In this document: in pieces, positions 57,878 through 64,000 of the stretch
Layout of the letters: each line of letters begins with the position of its first letter
Position numbering within the stretch: the first letter of the stretch is position 1
Origin: HK1 sp965221725
GTDB lineage: Bacteria; Pseudomonadota; Gammaproteobacteria; HK1
NCBI GenBank assembly: GCA_965221725.1
Contig: OZ244909.1
Span: 2,170,001 to 2,234,000 of the forward strand
Direction: 5' to 3'
DNA length: 64,000 nt
Notes under the pieces: model-generated
Seen by the model: the letters and a program-made list of their open reading frames with translations, nothing else
The model's database searches: none
Told to the model about the DNA's origin: nothing
Translations under genes and position numbers: made by a program

Positions 57878-59047
57878 TCAGGCACCGAGCCGGGTGAGGC
57901 CCGCGTCGAGATCCGCGATCAGGTCGTCGGGGTCTTCCAGCCCGATGTGGATGCGCAGCAGGAACGGCGTCTCCGTCCACGGAATGACGGTGCGGGGAAT
58001 CGGCATCCGGTTGCAGGCCACCAGGCTTTCGTATCCGCCCCAGGACGAGCCGATGCGAAACAGCGCCAGCCCGTTCACCATGCGCGCGACCGCCGCCTCG
58101 TCGGGGGTGTGCAGGGCGAGCCCGAACAGGCTCGACCCGCCCTCGAAGTCCCGCTTCCACAACGCATGGCCGGGGTCGCTCTCCAGCGGCGGGTAGAGCA
58201 CCCGCTTCACCTCCGGACGCGCTTCCAGCCAGCGGGCGACCTTCATCGCCGATGCCGACTGGCGCTCGAGCCGCACGGAGAGGCTCCGCATCCCGCGCAG
58301 CGCGAGGAAGCAGTCGTCGGGGGAGGCAACGTCCCCGAACGCATGCACCTGGTCCGCGATCCTCTTGAAGAGTGGATCGGTCGCGGTGGTAATCATGCCG
58401 ATCACCAGGTCCGAATGGCCGGCGAGGTACTTGGTGCCGGCCTGGATCGAGATGTCGACGCCATGCTCCAGAGGCCGGAAATTGAGGGGCGTCGCCCAGG
58501 TGTTGTCCATCGCGACCAGCACCCCGCGGGCGCGGGCAACCTCGGCGATGGCGGGGATGTCCTGCATCTCGAACGTGAGCGAGCCCGGCGCCTCGGTGTA
58601 GACGATGCGGGTGTTGTCGCGGATCGACTCCGCGATCCCCGCCCCCACCGACGGATGGTAGAAGCTCGCCTCGACCCCGTAGCGGCGCAGGACCTCCACG
58701 CAGAAGCGCCGGGTCGGCCCGTACACCGAGTCGGGGACAAGGACGTGATCCCCGGCGCCCACCACGGCCGAGATCGCCATCGTCACCGCCGAGAGCCCGC
58801 TGCCGGTCACCACCGTGCGATATCCGCCCTCGACGGCGGCGACGGTCTCGGCCAGCGCCCGTGAGTTCTGGGTCCCGGTCGCGCCGTAGGTGACGTTGTC
58901 GTAGCGGTTGTCGCCGTCGAACCGGTGGAGGTAGCCGTCGAGGTGCTCGGAGAGGATCGTCGACGCCCGGTGCACCGGCACGTTGACCGGCCCCTCGGCA
59001 CGCAGCGGCGCCCGGCCGAGCGCGATGAGCCTGGTGTCGCGTTTCAT
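57878..59047 (-). CDS. metC: Cystathionine beta-lyase
   Basis: MetC is a PLP enzyme that cleaves cystathionine to homocysteine in methionine synthesis. The 389-residue product starts MKRDTRLIALGRAP and shows the MetC signature YDNVTYGATGTQNSRALAET, GSGLSAVTMAI, VYTEAPGSLTFEMQD, AMDNTWATP and the PLP lysine in QAGTKYLAGHSDLVIG (Lys206), with GSSWGGYESL near the end. The YGxxGT and Gly-Ser-Trp-Gly patterns favour beta-lyase over gamma-synthase. Convergent with the amidohydrolase gene. Confidence 0.93.
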   Translation of the reverse strand: MKRDTRLIALGRAPLRAEGPVNVPVHRASTILSEHLDGYLHRFDGDNRYDNVTYGATGTQNSRALAETVAAVEGGYRTVVTGSGLSAVTMAISAVVGAGDHVLVPDSVYGPTRRFCVEVLRRYGVEASFYHPSVGAGIAESIRDNTRIVYTEAPGSLTFEMQDIPAIAEVARARGVLVAMDNTWATPLNFRPLEHGVDISIQAGTKYLAGHSDLVIGMITTATDPLFKRIADQVHAFGDVASPDDCFLALRGMRSLSVRLERQSASAMKVARWLEARPEVKRVLYPPLESDPGHALWKRDFEGGSSLFGLALHTPDEAAVARMVNGLALFRIGSSWGGYESLVACNRMPIPRTVIPWTETPFLLRIHIGLEDPDDLIADLDAGLTRLGA

Positions 59048-59419
59048 TGCCCTTCCTTTCTCGTGGACGTGCCGGCGGCCCGGAGACGCGGGGCGCCCGG
59101 CGTTCGCGGAAGTCTCCGCATTCGGCGGCGCACGCTATCCGATTTCGCAGCGTCCAGCCATTCCCGCTCACACTGCCTGCTCACACTCCCGGGACGCCAT
59201 CCCGCAGTATCGATGCAAGGGGGTACGTCCCGGCAGGGCAATGGCGGCGGAGCGTCCAATCGGGGGGATTGCGAGAGAAAGCTTCAGCCCGAATGAAAAA
59301 CTCCATGAACGGAATTTTCCGGCGCATACTTGGAAGCCCTGTCCAGCGAGACTTCTTCCACCGCGCGAAGATTCGGCTCCGCCGAAGGCAGCGCGGAAAG
59401 CACCGAGGCCACCGTCTCG
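59048..59419. other. Divergent intergenic region between metC and the S49 peptidase gene
   Basis: These 372 bases have no conserved reading frame. A TTG-initiated extension of the downstream gene from 59330 is possible but codes for Ser/Glu-rich sequence without homology. AT-richer sequence near 59285-59330 (GAATGAAAAACTCC, GGAATTTTCCGG, a near palindrome) is the best place for promoters. Confidence 0.45.
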
Positions 59420-60418
59420 ATGTCCGACCAGTCGTCCGAATCCGAACCCACCTCCACGCCGCCCGGACGTGCCTCGGCTCCGGGCGGCAGCATGTGGACC
59501 CGCGACCTGCTGGAGCGATTCGCCCGCGAATCGCTCGCCGAGAAGCGCCGCGCCCGCCGCTGGAACCTGGCGCTGCGGCTCGCGTGGTTCGCATTCTTCG
59601 TCACCGTCGCCCTGTTCTGGACCGAGCCCCAGTGGCTCGAGACCGAAGTGGCCGGCCGGCACAGCGCCCTGGTCGATGTCAGCGGGATCATCAGCGACGG
59701 AGGGGACGCGAGCGCGGATCGTATCGTCGCCGCGCTTCGGGCCGCGTTCGGGGATGCCGACACCGTCGGCGTCATCGTGCGCATCAACAGCCCCGGCGGC
59801 AGCCCGGTCCAGGCCGGCTACATCAACGACGAGATGGTGCGCCTGCGGGCGCTGCATCCGGACACGCCGCTGTACGCGGTGATTGCCGACATGGCGGTGT
59901 CCGGCGGCTACTACGTCGCCGCCGCCGCGGACGCCATCTACGCCAGCCGATCCAGCATGGTGGGCTCCATCGGGGTGCTGATGGACGGCTTCGGCTTCGT
60001 CGACGCGATGGACAAGCTCGGAGTGGAGAGGCGCCTGATCACGGCGGGAGAGCACAAGGGCCTCCTCGACCCCTTCTCGCCCACCTCCGAGAAGGAGGTC
60101 GAACACCTGCGGTCCATGCTCGGAGAAGTCCACGACGAGTTCGTCGCGGCCGTGAAGCGCGGCCGCGGAGGCCGGCTTGCGGACGATGCGGATCTGTTCA
60201 GTGGTCTCATCTGGACCGGCGTCCGGGGCAAGGCGCTCGGCCTGGTGGACGCCTTCGGCAGCAGCAGCTACGTGGCGCGCGAGGTCATCGGCGCCGAAGA
60301 CATCGTGGACTTCACCGTCCGCCCGTCACACCTGGACACCCTTGCGGACCGACTGGGCGCCGGCGTCGCCCGCACGCTCGCCACCGTGCTCGGCCCGGAG
60401 ACCATGCGCCTCAGGTAG
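59420..60418 (+). CDS. sppA: Signal peptide peptidase SppA-like S49 serine peptidase
   Basis: The 332-residue product has a charged N-terminus, one membrane segment (WNLALRLAWFAFFVTVALFW) and a periplasmic ClpP-like domain. Family motifs seen are VIVRINSPGGSPVQAGYI, the serine nucleophile in DMAVSGGYYVAAAADAIYA, SSMVGSIGVLMDGFG and a catalytic Lys candidate in GEHKGLLDPF. Such single-domain SppA enzymes clear cleaved signal peptides from the membrane. The ATG at 59420 is preferred over TTG at 59330. No gene of known related function is adjacent. Confidence 0.9.
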   Translation: MSDQSSESEPTSTPPGRASAPGGSMWTRDLLERFARESLAEKRRARRWNLALRLAWFAFFVTVALFWTEPQWLETEVAGRHSALVDVSGIISDGGDASADRIVAALRAAFGDADTVGVIVRINSPGGSPVQAGYINDEMVRLRALHPDTPLYAVIADMAVSGGYYVAAAADAIYASRSSMVGSIGVLMDGFGFVDAMDKLGVERRLITAGEHKGLLDPFSPTSEKEVEHLRSMLGEVHDEFVAAVKRGRGGRLADDADLFSGLIWTGVRGKALGLVDAFGSSSYVAREVIGAEDIVDFTVRPSHLDTLADRLGAGVARTLATVLGPETMRLR

Positions 60419-60712
60419 ACGACGGGCGCACCGATGCTCAGGTCATCGAATGACGGTGACCTCCAGGTCGAGATCCATCGCCGACCATGCCCGATCCGCC
60501 GTCACCGCCGGAATCACCGAGGTGGGCAGGCACGGCGGTGGATTCGGCGCCCTCCCTCGCGCGCCTGTTCGCGCCGCGCCGAGTGCTGGCGCCGGAATCG
60601 ACGCTGACACGGTGCCGTACCGTACAATTCCGGCGGCGGCGGCCCACTCCCCGGCAACGCGCATCGAATCGACGGCCGTTCCCGGAATCGAATCCCGTGA
60701 AGGAGATTGAAA

Positions 60713-61501
60713 ATGATCAGCCACCACCGGCCGAACGAGAGCGCAGGAGATCGCATCATCATGGCGCTCGACGTGGAGAGCAGGGGTGCGGCGCTCCGGC
60801 TCGTCGACGAGCTGGACGAAGACATCTCTTTCTTCAAGGTGGGTTATCAGTTGTTCGTGGCCGAAGGCATGTCTTTCGTGGATGAACTTGTCGCACGGAA
60901 GAAGCGGATCTTTCTTGATCTCAAGATGGACGATGTCGGCGCCACGATCACCCTGGCGGTGGAAGCGATCGCGAAGCATGAGGTGCATCTGCTGACCGTT
61001 CATGGCGGCGCCGCGACGGCGAGGGCGGCGTTGCAGGGCCGTGGTCGAGCCAATCGCAAGTTGCCGCACATTCTGTCGCTGACCCTGTTGACAAGTCTTG
61101 ACTCGACGGATCTTGAAGATCTGGGCGTGATCGGAGAACACGCCAGATGCAAATCTCTGGATGAATATGTGGACTGGCGGGCCCGGCAAGCCATCGACGC
61201 CGGGTGCGATGGGCTGATTACGGCGGGGGGGAACGTCGAGCGTCTGCGAGCGAAGCACCCGAATACCCTGATTGTCACTCCGGGGATTCGACTCGGCGGT
61301 GACGACTCCGATGATCACAAGAGACCGGCGACCCCGCGCCGGACGATCGCGCACGGAGCGGACTATCTGGTGATCGGCCGTCCCATCCGGGATGCCGCCC
61401 CGGGGAAAAGGCTGGAGGTGGTCGAGAGCATCGCGCACGAGATCGATCTTGGCCTCGAGGACCGAGATCGGCGGCGCAGCAAGGACCCTGACCGAAATTG
61501 A
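60713..61501 (+). CDS. pyrF: Orotidine 5'-phosphate decarboxylase
   Basis: PyrF makes UMP from OMP, the last step of pyrimidine synthesis. The 262-residue TIM barrel has IIMALDVESRGAAL, FFKVGYQLFV, the catalytic D-x-K-x-x-D in FLDLKMDDVGATI, LLTVHGGAATARAAL and the phosphate-binding end VTPGIRLGG...TIAHGADYLVIGRPI. AGGAG (60701-60705) before ATG 60713 fixes the start. The gene is visibly less GC-rich than its neighbours, and the usual FHDIPNT after the catalytic Lys is replaced by MDDVGAT, so it may come from another lineage. Confidence 0.92.
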   Translation: MISHHRPNESAGDRIIMALDVESRGAALRLVDELDEDISFFKVGYQLFVAEGMSFVDELVARKKRIFLDLKMDDVGATITLAVEAIAKHEVHLLTVHGGAATARAALQGRGRANRKLPHILSLTLLTSLDSTDLEDLGVIGEHARCKSLDEYVDWRARQAIDAGCDGLITAGGNVERLRAKHPNTLIVTPGIRLGGDDSDDHKRPATPRRTIAHGADYLVIGRPIRDAAPGKRLEVVESIAHEIDLGLEDRDRRRSKDPDRN

Positions 61502-61761
61502 TTTGCCACCTCATCGACCCCCAACCCATTCCAGACCGGAGGTACCGGCGCGTCGAGCGGAAAGGTTATTCCGGCCAGGGCCCCGAGTCACTGGAATTCG
61601 AGCCGAGTCGGTTCTCCGGACACCAACTGCGCATTGCAGTCGGGAACCTGGAAATGGCTGGGCCGGTCCTCCTGACCAGAAGATCTCCCTCGACGAAAAT
61701 TGTGATCAAGTTCTTTTGAAGGGAGAGCGCACATGGCCTCCCGGACGGTGGTGATTCACCC

Positions 61762-63309
61762 ATGACCAGAAGGCTCCTCCCCATCGGCATCCAGACCTTC
61801 AGCCGTCTGCGCGAGGATAATGCCTACTACGTGGACAAGACCCGCCTGCTGCTGTCCCTGATCCAGGGCGGCTCCCGCTACTTCCTCTCACGCCCGCGGC
61901 GGTTCGGGAAGAGCCTGCTCGTCAGCACCCTGAAGGAGCTGTTCGAGGGCAACGAGCCGCTGTTCGAGGGGCTGTACATTCACAAAGCGTGGGATTGGTC
62001 CCGCCGTAATCCCGTGGTGCGACTCGATTTCAGCATCGGCGGCTTCGAGAACCCGGGTCGGGTCGCCGAGGACGTCAGCGCACAGCTTCGCAGAATGGAG
62101 GAGGATGCGGCAATCGACCCTCAGCACGATATCCCGACTCTACGCTTCCAGCACCTGATCCAGGAGCTGTGCCGGCGGACGGGCGAGCGCGTCGTGGTGC
62201 TCATAGACGAATACGACAAGCCGATTCTGGACGCACTTGATACTCCGGAGGTTGCTCGCGCCAATCGCGATTTCCTGCGCGGGCTCTACGCCACCATCAA
62301 GGCCTCCGACGAGGATATCCGCTTCGCTTTCCTCACCGGCGTGAGCAAATTCTCCAGGGTGAACCTCTTCTCCGGCCTCAACAATCTCGACGACATCACC
62401 CTCGACCCCCGCTACTCGTCCCTGTGCGGCTACACGGACCGGGACATCGATACGGTATTCGCGCCCGAACTGGAGGGTCTGGACCGGGCGCGAATTCGTG
62501 AGTGGTACAACGGCTACTCCTGGCTCGGGGAGGAGAAGGTCTACAACCCCTTTGACGTGCTGTTGCTGTTTGCCAGGCGCGAGTTCGGGGCGTACTGGTT
62601 CCAGACCGGTACGCCGGACTTTCTGCTTCGGGTCCTGGTCCAGCGCGGGTTGTCGTCGGCCGTGCTGAACGACGTGGTGGCAAGCGCGCAGTTGCTGGAT
62701 GCCTTCGACGTCGAGCACATCGCCACCGAGGCACTCCTGTTCCAGACCGGCTATCTCACCATTCTCGGCCGGGAGTCCCGGCACGGAAACGTCTTCTACC
62801 GCCTCGGCTACCCGAACCGGGAAGTCCGCCAGAGCCTCAACGACAGTTTGCTGGAGTACCTGACCGGCAGCGCAACACCGATGACCAGAAACAAGATCCG
62901 GCTGCTGGACGTTCTGGAGGCCAACGATTTCCCGAAGTTGAAGGAGCTGTTCCACGCGTTCTTCGCGAGCATTCCGTACGAACGGTATACGCACAGCGAC
63001 ATCGCGCGGTTCGAGGGCTTCTACGCGAGCGTGGTGCACTCGTACTTCGCCGGTGCCGGCTTCGATGTCGTGGTGGAAGACAGCTCCAGCCATGCGCGCC
63101 TGGACATGGCGGTGTGCTTCAACCGCAATGTCTATCTCTTCGAGTTCAAGGTCGTGGAGCGCGCCGGGGAAGGCGCGGCGATGGCGCAGTTGAAGGAGCG
63201 GCGCTACGCCGACAAGTACCGGGCGCGGGGCGAGCCGATATACCTCGTTGCGGTCGAGTTCAGCGCCGACGAGCACAACGTGACCGGGTTCGAGGTGGAG
63301 GCCGCGTAG
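61762..63309 (+). CDS. AAA-like ATPase / PD-(D/E)XK nuclease-fold protein
   Basis: The 515-residue product matches the AAA-ATPase-like plus PDDEXK family abundant in anaerobes and Bacteroidota and often in accessory DNA. It begins PIGIQTFSRLREDNAYYVDK, then Walker A-like SRPRRFGKSLLVSTL, VVLIDEYDKPILDA (Walker B), FLTGVSKFSRVNLFSGLNNL, WYNGYSW and a C-terminal nuclease-like core, GRLDMAV-type HARLDMAVCFNRNVYLFEFK with AMAQLKERRYADKYR. The residues D-x(n)-ExK appear intact. Its function is not known. No partner gene is next to it; it lies between pyrF and a P450 gene. Confidence 0.85.
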   Translation: MTRRLLPIGIQTFSRLREDNAYYVDKTRLLLSLIQGGSRYFLSRPRRFGKSLLVSTLKELFEGNEPLFEGLYIHKAWDWSRRNPVVRLDFSIGGFENPGRVAEDVSAQLRRMEEDAAIDPQHDIPTLRFQHLIQELCRRTGERVVVLIDEYDKPILDALDTPEVARANRDFLRGLYATIKASDEDIRFAFLTGVSKFSRVNLFSGLNNLDDITLDPRYSSLCGYTDRDIDTVFAPELEGLDRARIREWYNGYSWLGEEKVYNPFDVLLLFARREFGAYWFQTGTPDFLLRVLVQRGLSSAVLNDVVASAQLLDAFDVEHIATEALLFQTGYLTILGRESRHGNVFYRLGYPNREVRQSLNDSLLEYLTGSATPMTRNKIRLLDVLEANDFPKLKELFHAFFASIPYERYTHSDIARFEGFYASVVHSYFAGAGFDVVVEDSSSHARLDMAVCFNRNVYLFEFKVVERAGEGAAMAQLKERRYADKYRARGEPIYLVAVEFSADEHNVTGFEVEAA

Positions 63310-63483
63310 CGCACCCCGGCCCGGACTGGCCGACTGCCGGCCTCACAACCTTTCGTCCCGAAGTTCACGCAGCACTCGGCCGCTGCCAACACGGCACTGC
63401 GGGCATCACCGCCACGGTTCAGGCGGGCGAGCATCCCGGCCGCCGCCGCCAACACAGGTTGACGCGCGGGGGCGTCGCGGTCA

Positions 63484-64000
63484 TCAGCCGCGGTCGGCCC
63501 GCCGCCGTATCCGCACCACCATGCCGGTCGGCATCATGGTGAACGCGAACCGTTCCTCCACCGGGCGCTTCGGATCCGCGAGGGTCAGGTCGAAGTTGCG
63601 GCAGAGCATCGCCAGCACGATGCGGATCTGAAGCAGGGCGAAGTTGCGGCCGGGGCAGAAGCGCGGGCCGCCGCCGAAGGGGAGGAAGGTGCTCGTGTCG
63701 TGGGCGCGCTGGCGTTGCGCCCCGCCGTCCTCCAGCCAGCGCTCCGGGTCGAAACGATCCGCATCCCCGAAGTGCTCGTCCCGCGTCGCGATGTGGCGGG
63801 TCAACCCGAAGATCGGCGTGCCCTTCGGGATCAGGCAGCCCACCATCTCGACATCCTCCGTCGGCTCCAGAACGTTGACCGGCGCCACCGGTTTGAGCCG
63901 CATCGCTTCGTGGAAGAACGCATCGAGGAACGGAAAGCGGTCGGTCTGCTCGATGTGCTCGACCGAAGCGGCCGGGCCGAGAACCGCGTCCACCTCGGCC
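63484..64000 (-). CDS. Cytochrome P450, C-terminal part
   Basis: The frame is open to the right edge, so only the last 172 residues are seen. ExxR is in HEAMRLKPVAP, the meander in DRFDPERWL, and the haem loop is FGGGPRFCPGRNFAL with the Cys thiolate. The Pro in RFCPGRNFA and the VNVLEPTEDVEM segment resemble bacterial fatty-acid-hydroxylase-like or CYP102-related enzymes, but the subfamily cannot be set from this part. It ends with a basic tail, VVRIRRRADRG. Confidence 0.92.
   Translation of the reverse strand, partial: AEVDAVLGPAASVEHIEQTDRFPFLDAFFHEAMRLKPVAPVNVLEPTEDVEMVGCLIPKGTPIFGLTRHIATRDEHFGDADRFDPERWLEDGGAQRQRAHDTSTFLPFGGGPRFCPGRNFALLQIRIVLAMLCRNFDLTLADPKRPVEERFAFTMMPTGMVVRIRRRADRG

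Noticed and set aside
63310..63483. Possible small gene between the ATPase/nuclease-fold gene and the P450 gene
   Set aside because: Short frames here lack a convincing start, composition or similarity.

Overview
The window is a high-GC (roughly 65-70 % by eye) chromosomal segment of a gammaproteobacterium. The evidence is the division/cell-wall order mraZ-rsmH-ftsL-ftsI-murE-murF-mraY-murD, a petABC-sspA-sspB run, an rsmI/lpoA/yraN/dolP neighbourhood, and a type-A RNase P RNA. Nothing in the sequence gives a genus. Genes are closely packed, and 1- to 4-base stop/start overlaps are common.

Core region 1-25.7 kb. murD (cut by the window edge) to mraZ form one leftward operon behind a recognisable MraZ operator. 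The RNase P RNA and rsmI follow. Then come the rightward envelope genes lpoA, yraN and dolP, the leftward stringent-starvation pair sspB-sspA with the cytochrome bc1 genes petC-petB-petA, an unknown acidic protein, and a FadN-type beta-oxidation fusion divergent from fdhD. The bioMNY biotin importer follows, then mobA and mobB for molybdenum-cofactor maturation.

Accessory region A, 25.7-37.0 kb, lies between mobB and moeA-moaB, so the cofactor genes look split by an insertion. It holds a secreted Sel1/peptidoglycan-binding/ankyrin/FGE-sulfatase fusion with two more exported unknown proteins, an IS1380 transposase relic, an AAA ATPase with what looks like a decayed HNH partner, a truncated VWA gene, and a pair of surface proteins: a helical lipoprotein and a zinc metallopeptidase sharing a similar C-terminal strand-rich domain. 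A 16-base G tract sits just upstream of the peptidase gene.

Accessory region B, 38.9-47.4 kb, is an integrative island. A tyrosine integrase abuts a 146-bp direct repeat of the 3' end of a TatD-like hydrolase gene (eboB), whose intact copy bounds the other side. It carries a pentapeptide-repeat protein and, between 28-bp inverted repeats 5.6 kb apart, a second helical-lipoprotein/metallopeptidase pair. That lipoprotein gene is cut by an intact ISAs1-family element with a 10-bp target duplication and can be rebuilt exactly in frame. The twice-occurring pair is the best candidate here for an undescribed system.

Core region 47.2-64 kb. An Ebo-like set (eboA, eboB and a divergent phosphatase) is followed by a pyrophosphate module: hppA and PPi-dependent phosphofructokinase flanking a MazEF-like toxin-antitoxin pair. 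Then come an M48 TPR peptidase, an 8-oxoguanine-deaminase-like amidohydrolase, cystathionine beta-lyase, an S49 peptidase, pyrF, an AAA-like/PD-(D/E)XK protein, and the 3' end of a cytochrome P450 gene. I saw no tRNA genes and no CRISPR array.
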